Assembly: GCA_903897605.1 (NCBI GenBank)
Contig: CAIUCH010000030.1
Span: forward strand, 1 to 64,000
Origin: an uncultured Alphaproteobacteria bacterium
Lineage (GTDB): Bacteria; Pseudomonadota; Alphaproteobacteria; Micropepsales; Micropepsaceae
Length of the DNA: 64,000 nt
Direction of reading: 5' to 3'
Below, in pieces: positions 10,410 to 19,527 of the stretch. A program made the translations under genes and the position numbers. Position 1 is the stretch's first letter, and the number at the start of each line of letters is the position of its first letter. The notes below the pieces were generated by a model. It had not been told where the DNA came from. It did not search any database and saw only the letters and a program-made list of their open reading frames with translations.

Positions 10410-11276
10410 CTAGACGCAGACGATCTCGGCGTCGGAATAGCCCTGCAGATAGAGCAAAGCCGTCAGGTCATTGTGGTCGATCGAGGCGCCGGCGGCGGCG
10501 GCGACCACGGGCTTGGCGTGATAGGCGACGCCCATGCCGGCGCGCTGGATCATCGCCAGGTCATTGGCGCCATCGCCCACCGCCAGGGTTTCGGCGTAAT
10601 CGAGTTTCAAATTCGCCACGGCATCTTCCAACGCCTGCAGCTTGGCTTGGCGGCCCAGGATCGGCGTGCCGACTTCGCCGGTGAGGGCCACGCCATCATC
10701 CAACAAGGTATTGCCGCGCTCGACATGAAAGCCCGCGGCCTCGGCCACCTTTGCGGTGAAGAAACCGAACCCGCCGGAAACCAGCATGGTATGGGCGCCA
10801 TGGGCGCGCATGGTGGCGAGAAGGTTTTTGGCGCCGGGATTGAGCCTTACTCTTTCAACATAGGTGCGCTCCAGCGCGTCCAGCTTCAGGCCCTTCAGCA
10901 TGCCGACGCGTTCGCGCAAGGCGGCTTCGAATTCCAATTCGCCGCGCATGGCGCGCTCGGTGATGGCGGCGATCTGCGGCTTCAGGCCCGCCATGTCGGC
11001 CAGTTCGTCCAGACATTCGACATTGATGATGGTGGAATCCATGTCGGCGATCAGCAGCTTCTTCTTGCGCTTGGCGGTGGCGACGACATTGATGTCGAGC
11101 TTGAGGCCTTCGGCGAAGCTGCGCGCTGCCGCCAGCAACGGCATGCTGTCCTGGGTCGCGACCGGCAGATCGAAAGCGCGGCCAGGTGAAAGAACCGTCG
11201 CCCTGCCCAGACCGAGCGGCGCGAAAAGAACCGGCTGGGCGCCATCGCCAATGACATTCAGAACAAAGGCAGACAT
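10410..11276 (-). CDS. serB: Phosphoserine phosphatase
   Basis: Hydrolyses phosphoserine to serine, the last step of serine synthesis. It is a HAD-family protein of 288 residues. The nucleophile motif is LIADMDSTII (about residue 78). The second motif is MLVSGGFGFFT and the metal motif is AVGDGANDLAMI. An N-terminal segment of about 70 residues is degenerate compared with the ACT-like part of longer SerB proteins. The ORF track runs to 11627, but the ATG at 11276 gives the family-length protein. Its start codon lies only 9 bp from that of the divergent miaA. Confidence 0.94.
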   Translation of the reverse strand: MSAFVLNVIGDGAQPVLFAPLGLGRATVLSPGRAFDLPVATQDSMPLLAAARSFAEGLKLDINVVATAKRKKKLLIADMDSTIINVECLDELADMAGLKPQIAAITERAMRGELEFEAALRERVGMLKGLKLDALERTYVERVRLNPGAKNLLATMRAHGAHTMLVSGGFGFFTAKVAEAAGFHVERGNTLLDDGVALTGEVGTPILGRQAKLQALEDAVANLKLDYAETLAVGDGANDLAMIQRAGMGVAYHAKPVVAAAAGASIDHNDLTALLYLQGYSDAEIVCV

Positions 11277-11285
11277 GCTGGCCCG

Positions 11286-12197
11286 ATGATATGCGACGCC
11301 GTGCTTATTGCAGGCCCCACCGCGAGCGGCAAGTCCGCCGCGGCGCTCGCATTGGCGGATCATATCGGCGGCGTGGTGATCAATGCCGATTCCATGCAGG
11401 TCTATGCCGAAGCGCCCATCCTGACGGCACAGCCCGATGCCGAAGCGCGGGCCCGCGCGCCACATCTGTTGTACGGCCATGTCCCGGTGCGCGAGGTCTA
11501 TTCGGTCGGCCGTTACGCCGAGGATGCGCGCCGGGCGCTGGACCAGGCGCGAGCGATGAAAAAGATTCCGATCTTTGTCGGTGGCACCGGCCTCTATTTC
11601 ACGGCGCTGACGGATGGACTGGCGCAAGTGCCGCCCGTCCCGGCTAGGCTACGCGCCGAAGCGCGCGCGTTATTGGCGCAGATCGGTGTCGAGGAACTGC
11701 ACAAGCGCCTGGCGGCGCGCGATCCACAGACGGCGGCACAGCTTCGTCCCAGCGATCCGCAGCGTACCTTGCGCGCCTATGAAGTGTTCGCGGCGACGGG
11801 CCGGCCGTTGGCGCAATGGCAACGCGATAGCGGCGCGCCGTTGCTCAAGGGTCTTGCGCTGGCGCGATTCGTTCTCAATCCGCCGCGGCCGCTGCTGCGC
11901 GATCGTATCGGCCAGCGGTTCGAAGCCATGCTTGCGGCCGGCGGACAGGGTGAGGCGCTGGCCCTCGCCGGGCTCGATCCCGCCTTGCCGGCGGCCAAGT
12001 TGCTGGGTCTGCGTCCGCTGATCGCCCATGCCCGGGGCGAGCTGGACCGGGAAGCCGCAATTCTGCTTGCCGTTACCGCGACGCGACAATTTGCCAAGCG
12101 GCAAATGACTTGGTTTCGCAACCGGATGGGTGATTATGTCTGGATAGACCCATATTCAGGCAATATAGTTGCTTCATATGAGCAATTATCCGTATGA
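11286..12197 (+). CDS. miaA: tRNA dimethylallyltransferase
   Basis: Transfers the dimethylallyl group to A37 of tRNAs reading UNN codons. The 303-residue product has the P-loop IAGPTASGKS, the substrate motif INADSMQVY, IFVGGTGLYFTAL, and the C-terminal RQFAKRQMTWFRN needed for tRNA binding. ATGs at 11286 and 11291 compete; 11286 is in the ORF frame and precedes the P-loop strand closely. There is no room for its own promoter in the 9-bp gap to serB, so its promoter should lie within serB. Confidence 0.96.
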   Translation: MICDAVLIAGPTASGKSAAALALADHIGGVVINADSMQVYAEAPILTAQPDAEARARAPHLLYGHVPVREVYSVGRYAEDARRALDQARAMKKIPIFVGGTGLYFTALTDGLAQVPPVPARLRAEARALLAQIGVEELHKRLAARDPQTAAQLRPSDPQRTLRAYEVFAATGRPLAQWQRDSGAPLLKGLALARFVLNPPRPLLRDRIGQRFEAMLAAGGQGEALALAGLDPALPAAKLLGLRPLIAHARGELDREAAILLAVTATRQFAKRQMTWFRNRMGDYVWIDPYSGNIVASYEQLSV

Positions 12198-12203
12198 AAT
12201 TGC

Positions 12204-12232
12204 TTGACGGCAACCGCATCGCCCCCTTATCG
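12204..12232 (+). promoter_or_regulatory. Putative ilv promoter (TTGACG-17-TTATCG)
   Basis: TTGACG at 12204-12209 and TTATCG at 12227-12232 are spaced by 17 bp. A start site 6-9 bases after the -10 would fall at or just before the leader AUG at 12242, making the leader mRNA nearly leaderless. This is known for the trp leader of Sinorhizobium. It is a prediction from sequence only. Confidence 0.5.
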
Positions 12233-12241
12233 TCCGGGCCG

Positions 12242-12292
12242 ATGAAAAACGCGGTCGTACTTATTGGAAGGCTGTCGCCCGGACGGGGCTGA
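12242..12292 (+). CDS. ilvBN leader peptide (attenuator)
   Basis: A 16-residue ORF, MKNAVVLIGRLSPGRG, too short for the ORF track. Residues 5-8 are Val-Val-Leu-Ile followed by a further Leu, encoded by GTC GTA CTT ATT and CTG. These are the three amino acids made by the pathway, and GTA, CTT and ATT are uncommon in this GC-rich genome. An intrinsic terminator follows 32 bases after the stop, then ilvB. The codons GGTCGTAC (12253-12260) can pair with GTACGATC (12316-12323) at the foot of the terminator, offering a plausible switch. No Shine-Dalgarno is visible, consistent with leaderless initiation. The functional call is inference from composition and position. Confidence 0.75.
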   Translation: MKNAVVLIGRLSPGRG

Positions 12293-12323
12293 ACCCCGTG
12301 TCACCGGACGGCGGCGTACGATC

Positions 12324-12350
12324 AAGGGGCGGAAACGCCCCTTTATCTTT
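12324..12350 (+). terminator. Intrinsic terminator of the ilv leader
   Basis: An 8-bp perfect stem AAGGGGCG/CGCCCCTT closed by a GAAA tetraloop is followed by TATCTTT. It lies between the leader peptide and ilvB, with 35 bp remaining to the ilvB start. This is the expected place for an attenuator. Confidence 0.8.
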
Positions 12351-12385
12351 GGTGCCAGAGCTACAGGCAGGAATTCGAGGGGAGT

Positions 12386-14182
12386 ATGAGCAAGAGCGAT
12401 ACATTGGCGGCTGCGCCCAAGCCCAAACAGGAAGCGGTTTCCCTGAGCGGCGCCGAGATGGTGGTGCGCGCGCTCAAGGATCAGGGCGTCACCCACATTT
12501 TCGGCTATCCCGGCGGTGCGGTGCTTCCGATTTATGATGCGCTCTTCGCGGACAATGGCATCACCCATGTGCTGGTGCGCCATGAACAGGGCGCCACCCA
12601 TGCGGCGGAAGGCTATGCCCGTTCCACCGGCAAGCCCGGCGTTGTGCTGGTGACATCTGGCCCCGGCGCCACCAATGCGGTGACCGGCCTGACCGATGCC
12701 TTGATGGATTCCATCCCCCTGATCGTCCTGACCGGCCAGGTGGCGACGCATCTGATCGGTACCGATGCCTTCCAGGAAGCCGATACCATCGGCATCACCC
12801 GCGCCTGCACCAAGCACAATTGGCTGGTGAAGGATGTGAACGATCTGTCGCGCATCCTGCATGAGGCGTTCCAGATCGCCACCGGCGGGCGGCCCGGTCC
12901 GGTGGTGGTCGATATTCCCAAGGACGTGCAATTCAAGACCGGCACCTATCTCACACCCGATGACGTGCATCATCGCAGCTACCGGCCCAAGACCGAGCCG
13001 GACGCGTCGGCGATCGCCCGCGCAGTTGAGATGATGGCTGCCGCCAAGCGGCCCATTTTTTACACCGGTGGCGGACTGATCAATTCGGGACCGAAGGCCA
13101 GCCAGGCCTTGCGCGAGCTGGCATCGCTGACCGGCTTTCCCGTGACCTCGACCTTGATGGGGCTGGGCGCTTTTCCCGCTTCCTCGCCGCAATGGCTGGG
13201 CATGCTGGGCATGCACGGCACCTACGAAGCCAACAATGCCATGCATGATTGCGACCTGATGGTCTGCCTGGGCGCGCGGTTCGACGATCGCGTCACCGGA
13301 CGGATTGATCTTTTCTCGCCCGGCTCGAAGAAAATTCATCTCGATATCGATCCGTCGCAGATCAACAAGATCGTGCGGGTTGATCTGGGCATCGTCGCCG
13401 ATGCCGGCAAGGCGATTACCGAGATGGTCAAGCTGTGGAAGGCGAAGGAAAAGAAGGCCGATGCGGCGGGGCTGAAAGACTGGTGGGCGCAGATCGAGCG
13501 CTGGCGTGCCAAACGCTCACTCGCCTATGAAGACTCCGAAGTGTTGATCAAGCCGCAATATGCCATCGACCGGCTGTATGCGCTGACGCGCGGCCGCGAT
13601 CTCTACATCACCACCGAAGTCGGCCAGCATCAGATGTGGGCGGCGCAGCGCTTCAAGTTCGAAGAGCCGAACCGCTGGATGACTTCGGGCGGGCTGGGCA
13701 CCATGGGCTATGGCCTGCCGGCGGCGGTGGGCGTGCAGATGGCGCATCCGGGCGCGCTGGTGATCGATATCGCCGGCGAAGCCAGCGTGCAGATGACGAT
13801 GCAGGAAATGTCGACGGCGGTGCAGTATAATCTGCCGATCAAGATCTTCATCCTGAACAACGAATATATGGGCATGGTGCGCCAGTGGCAGCAATTGCTG
13901 CATGGCGGGCGTTATTCCCATTCCTATTCCGAAGCCCTGCCGGATTTCGTCAAGATGGCGGAAGCCTTTGGCTGCCTGGGCCTGCGCGCCACCAAGCCAT
14001 TCGAACTCGATGCCAAGATCCAGGAGATGATCGACAGTCCCAAGCCGGTGCTGTTCGATTGCCGCGTCGACGCCACCGAGAATTGCTTTCCCATGATCCC
14101 GTCCGGGGCAGCGCATAATGCCATGATCCTGTCCAAGCTTTCCGAGGCTTCGGTGAGCGACGAAGGAAAGATGCTGGTGTGA
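12386..14182 (+). CDS. ilvB: Acetolactate synthase large subunit
   Basis: ThDP- and FAD-dependent enzyme forming acetolactate or acetohydroxybutyrate, the first common step to Val, Leu and Ile. The 598 residues begin with a short basic tail, then GAEMVVRALKDQGVTHIFGYPGGAVLPIYD and the catalytic Glu in VRHEQGATHAAEGYARS. The C-terminal ThDP domain carries the metal-binding segment with NNEYMGMVRQWQ, and the FAD domain lies in the middle. The small-subunit gene overlaps its stop by one base. The ATG follows GAGGGGAGT, a good ribosome site. Regulation by the upstream attenuator is inferred. Confidence 0.97.
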   Translation: MSKSDTLAAAPKPKQEAVSLSGAEMVVRALKDQGVTHIFGYPGGAVLPIYDALFADNGITHVLVRHEQGATHAAEGYARSTGKPGVVLVTSGPGATNAVTGLTDALMDSIPLIVLTGQVATHLIGTDAFQEADTIGITRACTKHNWLVKDVNDLSRILHEAFQIATGGRPGPVVVDIPKDVQFKTGTYLTPDDVHHRSYRPKTEPDASAIARAVEMMAAAKRPIFYTGGGLINSGPKASQALRELASLTGFPVTSTLMGLGAFPASSPQWLGMLGMHGTYEANNAMHDCDLMVCLGARFDDRVTGRIDLFSPGSKKIHLDIDPSQINKIVRVDLGIVADAGKAITEMVKLWKAKEKKADAAGLKDWWAQIERWRAKRSLAYEDSEVLIKPQYAIDRLYALTRGRDLYITTEVGQHQMWAAQRFKFEEPNRWMTSGGLGTMGYGLPAAVGVQMAHPGALVIDIAGEASVQMTMQEMSTAVQYNLPIKIFILNNEYMGMVRQWQQLLHGGRYSHSYSEALPDFVKMAEAFGCLGLRATKPFELDAKIQEMIDSPKPVLFDCRVDATENCFPMIPSGAAHNAMILSKLSEASVSDEGKMLV

Positions 14183-14670
14183 TGGCAAACGAACGTCACA
14201 CTTTGACCGCCCTAGTCGACAATGAGGCGGGCATCCTGGCCCGCGTCGTCGGCCTGTTTTCCGCGCGCGGCTACAATATCGAGAGCCTGACGGTGGCCGA
14301 GGTCGATCCGGCCCAGAGCACCTCGCGCATCACCGTCGTCACCTCGGGGCCGCCCCAGGTGATCGAGCAGATCGAGGCGCAGCTGCGGCGCCTGGTGCCG
14401 GTCCATGCCGTCACCAACTGGACCTTCGCCACCGGCGGCATCGAGCGTGAAATGGCACTGGTGAAAACCTCCGGCGCCGACCAGGCCGCGGCAAAAACGG
14501 CGGCGGCGAAATTCGGCGCCCGCATCCTGGACGATAGGGGGCAGACCACGGTGTTCGAGCTCACGGACTCGCCCGCCCGAATTTCCAGCTTCCTCGAAAC
14601 CATGCGGTCCCTGGGGCTTAGCGATGTTTCGCGCACCGGTGTGGCCGCCATCAGCCGCGACACCGCCTGA
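14182..14670 (+). CDS. ilvN: Acetolactate synthase small (regulatory) subunit
   Basis: The ACT-domain partner that activates the large subunit and confers valine feedback. The 162-residue product starts with an ACT domain (LTALVDNEAGILARVVGLFSARGYNIESLTV, about residues 7-80). A second C-terminal ALS domain follows at about 90-160. The ORF track begins at a GTG at 14179, but the ATG at 14182 forms TGATG with the ilvB stop, a classic coupling. Length and order match the alphaproteobacterial ilvBN-ilvC layout. Confidence 0.95.
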   Translation: MANERHTLTALVDNEAGILARVVGLFSARGYNIESLTVAEVDPAQSTSRITVVTSGPPQVIEQIEAQLRRLVPVHAVTNWTFATGGIEREMALVKTSGADQAAAKTAAAKFGARILDDRGQTTVFELTDSPARISSFLETMRSLGLSDVSRTGVAAISRDTA

Positions 14671-14734
14671 TCATCATTTGCAACCATGTGACATAAGTGC
14701 CGAAACAATTGCCCCGCCGGGCGCAACTGGATAA

Positions 14735-15780
<1,046 letters not shown>

Positions 15781-15781
<1 letters not shown>

Positions 15782-15878
15782 GGGCTAGTCTTTTGCGCTC
15801 CGAGTTCGTCGCGCGTGCTCACGTACGTTCGTACGCTCCGCGCGACGCTCCTGCTCAGATCGCAAAATACTACGCCCC
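15781..15878. terminator. Large nested palindrome after ilvC
   Basis: The outer arms are GGGGC (15781) and GCCCC (15874), then TTTTGCG (15791) with CGCAAAA (15861). The core stem is CGTCGCGCG (15807-15815) with CGCGCGACG (15839-15847), enclosing ACGTACG/CGTACG pairs. It follows the ilvC stop directly, so it is probably a terminator, or a REP-like element doing the same job. Confidence 0.5.
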
Positions 15879-15893
15879 AGTGAGGGGATTGCG

Positions 15894-16376
15894 ATGACAC
15901 GACGTCCGCCCATTCCATCGCCGCCGCATCATGGCGGTTGCCTGTGCGGCGCGGCGCGCGATCGCGTGGACGTGCCGCCCATGGCGATCAATGCCTGTCA
16001 TTGCCAGGATTGCCGCAAGCTGACCGGCGCCGCCAACCTGCTGATGGTGGCGGTGCCGCGCGATGGTTTCCATCATCTGTCGGGCGCGGTCGACCGTTTT
16101 CGCAAGCGGGCGGATTCCGGGCGCGAGGTCGATATCATCCGCTGCGCGGTCTGCGGCACCAGGCTGTGGCACGAACCGCTAGCGTCTCCGGCGCTGCTGT
16201 TTTTCGCGGCGGGCACCTTGGACGAGTCCGACTGGGCGATTCCGACATCGCACATCTGGATCGAAAAAGCCGCGCCCGGCACATCCTTCCAACCGGACGC
16301 GATTCAGGTGCAAGGCCAGCCGGCGACACGCGATGTGTTGTTCGACGCGTTCGCCGCCGTCTACGCCAAATCCTGA
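15894..16376 (+). CDS. GFA/CENP-V family zinc protein
   Basis: A 160-residue member of the glutathione-dependent formaldehyde-activating enzyme fold. The zinc ligands are visible as GGCLCGAARD, then CHCQDCRK, then CAVCGTRLW, the CxC...CxCxxC...CxxC pattern of the family. The C-terminal half (FFAAGTLDESDW..PTSHIWIEKAAP) matches the beta-tent. Most members have no known substrate, so only a fold-level assignment is safe. It stands alone between ilvC and the convergent ABC genes, with GAGGGG upstream as ribosome site. Confidence 0.8.
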   Translation: MTRRPPIPSPPHHGGCLCGAARDRVDVPPMAINACHCQDCRKLTGAANLLMVAVPRDGFHHLSGAVDRFRKRADSGREVDIIRCAVCGTRLWHEPLASPALLFFAAGTLDESDWAIPTSHIWIEKAAPGTSFQPDAIQVQGQPATRDVLFDAFAAVYAKS

Positions 16377-16385
16377 GACACGAAA

Positions 16386-17684
16386 TTACGTCGGGTTTTC
16401 CAGGCTGAAGAGCGCCGCATCGTCATCGTAGGAGAACAGCTCTCCAAATCGCGCCCAGCTCACCACCGTCTTCAGCGAATCCTCCGCCGCGTCCTCGGCC
16501 ATATGGTCTTCCAGTTCGTCCAGGAAGCGGGTCTTGGGCGCGGAATGGCTGGCGCGTTCGTCCAGCACCCGGCGGATATGGGTCGCCAGCGGCACATTGC
16601 CGATCAGGGCGCGGGAGAAAATCTCCTTGCGCTCATTGAGATCGGCGTCGGCGAAGCGCTTGCCCATATGGGTGAGCCGGATGTCGCCGCCTTCGATCTC
16701 CGCCAGGCGCAAAAGCTGCATCGCTTCGGCGACGGGGAAGAGTTCGTCGACTTCCAGTTCCTGTTCATAGGCAATGTCGGGAAGGTCGGCCTTGCCGTCA
16801 TAGGGCGCCGCCGCCAGCGCCTCGATCAGGCCGGCGATCTGGTTGGGCGAGACATGCACCAGCGGCATTTCGATGCCGGCATTGGCCCGCGCCTGCTGTT
16901 CGCGCAGACGTTCGACCCGCCGCGCCGTCATCTCGACATAGATCTGATCGACATAATGCTCGAACTGGGGCGAGGTGCGGTCGCGCGGCTGGGGCAGGTC
17001 GATCTTGATTTCCGAACTGACCCGGCCGGGATTGGACGAGAACAGCAGCACCCGGTCGCACATCAGGACGGCTTCCTCGATATTGTGAGTGACCAGGATG
17101 ATGCCCTTGATCGGCAGCTTGCCGTTGCCCCACAGCTCGATCAGATCGGTGCGCAGATTTTCCGCCGTCAGCACGTCCAGGGCGCTGAAGGGTTCGTCCA
17201 TCAGAAGAATGTTGGGATGCACCACCACGGCGCGGGCAAAGCCCACGCGCTGGCGCATGCCGCCGGACAATTCGCGCGGATAGGCGCTCTCGTATCCGTC
17301 CAGGCCGATCAGATCGATGGCGGCCAGCGCGCGGGCGCGAATCTCTTTCTGCGGCAGGCCAAGCGCCTCCAGTCCCAGCTGCACATTCTCCAGCACCGAA
17401 AGCCAGGGAAACAGCGCGAAGCCCTGGAACACCATCGCCACGCCTTGAGCCGGGCCTTCGATCGGCGCGCCCATATAAGAAAGATTGCCCCCTTGCGGCT
17501 TCGACAGCCCGGCGATCAAGCGCAGGAGCGTGGATTTGCCCGAACCGGAGCGGCCCAGCAGGCCGACAATCTCGCCCTGTTTCAAGGTGAGATTGACATC
17601 GTCCAGCACCAGCAATTCCTCGCCCTGGCCGCGCGGGAAGGTGCGGCGGACATGGGAGACTTCGAGCAGGTTTGTGTTTGCCAT
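16386..17684 (-). CDS. NitT/TauT-type ABC transporter ATPase with C-terminal AAA-associated domain
   Basis: Energises the double permease encoded just upstream. The 432 residues split into an ABC domain (about 1-245) with Walker A GLLGRSGSGKST, signature LSGGMRQRV, Walker B ILLMDEPF and the H-loop VTHNIEEAV. A C-terminal domain of about 180 residues resembles the AAA-associated domain (PF09821 type) often attached to nitrate/sulfonate/bicarbonate-class ATPases. The ATG at 17684 was chosen because the ABC strand begins just after it; the ORF track continues to 18131 without support. The substrate is unknown. Confidence 0.85.
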   Translation of the reverse strand: MANTNLLEVSHVRRTFPRGQGEELLVLDDVNLTLKQGEIVGLLGRSGSGKSTLLRLIAGLSKPQGGNLSYMGAPIEGPAQGVAMVFQGFALFPWLSVLENVQLGLEALGLPQKEIRARALAAIDLIGLDGYESAYPRELSGGMRQRVGFARAVVVHPNILLMDEPFSALDVLTAENLRTDLIELWGNGKLPIKGIILVTHNIEEAVLMCDRVLLFSSNPGRVSSEIKIDLPQPRDRTSPQFEHYVDQIYVEMTARRVERLREQQARANAGIEMPLVHVSPNQIAGLIEALAAAPYDGKADLPDIAYEQELEVDELFPVAEAMQLLRLAEIEGGDIRLTHMGKRFADADLNERKEIFSRALIGNVPLATHIRRVLDERASHSAPKTRFLDELEDHMAEDAAEDSLKTVVSWARFGELFSYDDDAALFSLENPT

Positions 17685-17692
17685 GGCCAACC

Positions 17693-19417
17693 TCAGGTCA
17701 AACGGAATTTGCGTTCGGCGTACCAGTAAAGCGGACGCCACAGGATGCGGTTCACCACCACCACGAAGAAGCTCATCACCGCCGTACCCAGGACGACGCG
17801 GCGAAAGTCGCCCACGCTGACGGCGTCGGCGATATAGGCGCCCAGCCCATGGGCGTGCAGCGTGCGGCTGCCCCAGCTTGCCACCTCCGCCACGATGCTG
17901 GCGTTCCACGAGCCGCCCGATGCGGTGATCGCGCCGGTGACGTAATAGGGAAACACCGAAGGCAGCGCCACCTTGCGCCACCATAGCCAGCCGCTGACCC
18001 CGAGATTGTCGGAGGCGTCGCGCAATTCCTTGGGCATGGCGCTGGCGCCCGCGATCACGTTGAACAGGATGTACCATTGGGTGCCCAGCACCATCAGCGG
18101 CGACAGCCAGATATCGGGATTGAGACCCCATATCACGATCACCGACACCGCCAGCGGAAACAGGATATTGGCGGGGAAGGCGGCGAGGAATTGCGCCACC
18201 GGCTGCACCCAGCGGGTGAGCCCGGGCCGCAGCCCCACATAAATTCCGATCGGCGTCCAGATCACGCTGGCCAGCGCGATCAGCACCACCACCCGCACCA
18301 GGGTGATCACGCCCAGGCCCATCGCGGTGCCGAGATCGCCCCAGGTGAGATTGGCATGAGCGAATTCATAAATCCGCCAGGCGCCAAAGGCCCCCAGCAT
18401 CGCCAGGATCGCGTACCACAGAAGATTGGCGATGCGGCTGTCATATTCGCGGGTTGCCGCGCGAAGGCCGAAGGAGGCGGGGCGCAGCTGATAGCTCCAG
18501 CGCATCATCGCATCGAACGGCGCCGTCATCACATCCACCAGATTGGACCGGCGCAGCATGGTGAGGACCCAGCTCTGCGGCTGTTCCTCGGACTGCTCAT
18601 CGTCGATGCGGAAGCGGTCGGCCCAGGCGATCAGGGGGCGGAACAGGAGCTGGTCATAGATCAGGATCACCACCAGCATGGCGAAGATCGCCTCGAAGAT
18701 GGCGGGCAGATTTTTCTGGGCGATCGCCACCGCGATCCAAGAGCCGATGCCGGGCAGCGCGATGTTGGTCTTGCCCACGCTGATGGCCTCGGAGATGGTG
18801 ACGAAGAACCAGCCGCCCGACATGCTCATCATCATGTTCCAGATCAGAGGCGGCATGGCGAAGGGCGCTTCGATCCGCCAGAAACGCGCCCATGCGCCCA
18901 GGCCGAACATGCGGCCGGCCTCTTCCAGCTCCGGCGGCACCGTGCGCAGCGACTGGTAGAAGCTGAAGGCCATGTTCCAGGCCTGGCCGGTGAAGATGGT
19001 GAAGACGCAGGCCAGTTCGGCGCCGAAGATGCGACCCGGCGACAGTGACAGGAACCACACAATGGTGACCGACAGGAAGGACAGGATCGGCACCGATTGC
19101 AGGATGTCCAGCAGCGGCACCAGCAGGTTGCCGGCACGAGGGCTTTTCGCCGCCCAGGTGGCATAGGTGAAGGTGAAGCCCAAGGACACGCCCATCGCGA
19201 TCAGCATCCGCAATGCGGTCCGCAGCGCGTATCCCGGCAAGTTGGCGGGATCGAGATACAGATCGTGGCCCGTGATGGAGCTGAGCGGATGCACCAGGAA
19301 GCGGCTGACATCGGCGAAGGCGACGATGAAGCCAAGCACCATCACCGCCGCCAGCAGGTCCCAGCGGCTGGGCAGCAGGCGGCGCGCTTCAATCGAGACG
19401 GGCGGCAGGATCTTCAT
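17693..19417 (-). CDS. Double-domain ABC transporter permease (NitT/TauT-like)
   Basis: A 574-residue inner-membrane protein carrying two BinPD-type permease modules in one chain. The first is at about 80-280 with the EAA-like loop TVPPELEEAGRMFGLGAWARFWRIEAP. The second is at about 370-560 with ASAMPKELRDASDNLGVSGW. They are joined by a soluble linker rich in charged residues around 285-320. The track starts at TTG 19426, but the ATG at 19417 with AAGG upstream is preferred. The gap to the ATPase is 8 bp. No periplasmic binding protein gene lies nearby, so the substrate cannot be inferred. Confidence 0.85.
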   Translation of the reverse strand: MKILPPVSIEARRLLPSRWDLLAAVMVLGFIVAFADVSRFLVHPLSSITGHDLYLDPANLPGYALRTALRMLIAMGVSLGFTFTYATWAAKSPRAGNLLVPLLDILQSVPILSFLSVTIVWFLSLSPGRIFGAELACVFTIFTGQAWNMAFSFYQSLRTVPPELEEAGRMFGLGAWARFWRIEAPFAMPPLIWNMMMSMSGGWFFVTISEAISVGKTNIALPGIGSWIAVAIAQKNLPAIFEAIFAMLVVILIYDQLLFRPLIAWADRFRIDDEQSEEQPQSWVLTMLRRSNLVDVMTAPFDAMMRWSYQLRPASFGLRAATREYDSRIANLLWYAILAMLGAFGAWRIYEFAHANLTWGDLGTAMGLGVITLVRVVVLIALASVIWTPIGIYVGLRPGLTRWVQPVAQFLAAFPANILFPLAVSVIVIWGLNPDIWLSPLMVLGTQWYILFNVIAGASAMPKELRDASDNLGVSGWLWWRKVALPSVFPYYVTGAITASGGSWNASIVAEVASWGSRTLHAHGLGAYIADAVSVGDFRRVVLGTAVMSFFVVVVNRILWRPLYWYAERKFRLT

Positions 19418-19460
19418 GTCCGGCAAGCCTTCGGATTAGCGGGTGCGGTTGAAACAAGCA

Positions 19461-19480
19461 CTTCACGTGTTCGCGTGAAG
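19461..19480 (-). terminator. Hairpin between two ABC operons
   Basis: CTTCACG and CGTGAAG form a 7-bp perfect stem with a 6-base loop in the gap between the OpuC-like operon and the following permease gene. On the minus strand it is followed by TGCTTGTTT, a weak T-rich tail, so a modest intrinsic terminator is plausible. Confidence 0.4.
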
Positions 19481-19527
19481 GCTATGTGACAATCCTTGGC
19501 GTTCTATTGTCGCGCCAGCACGTCAAG

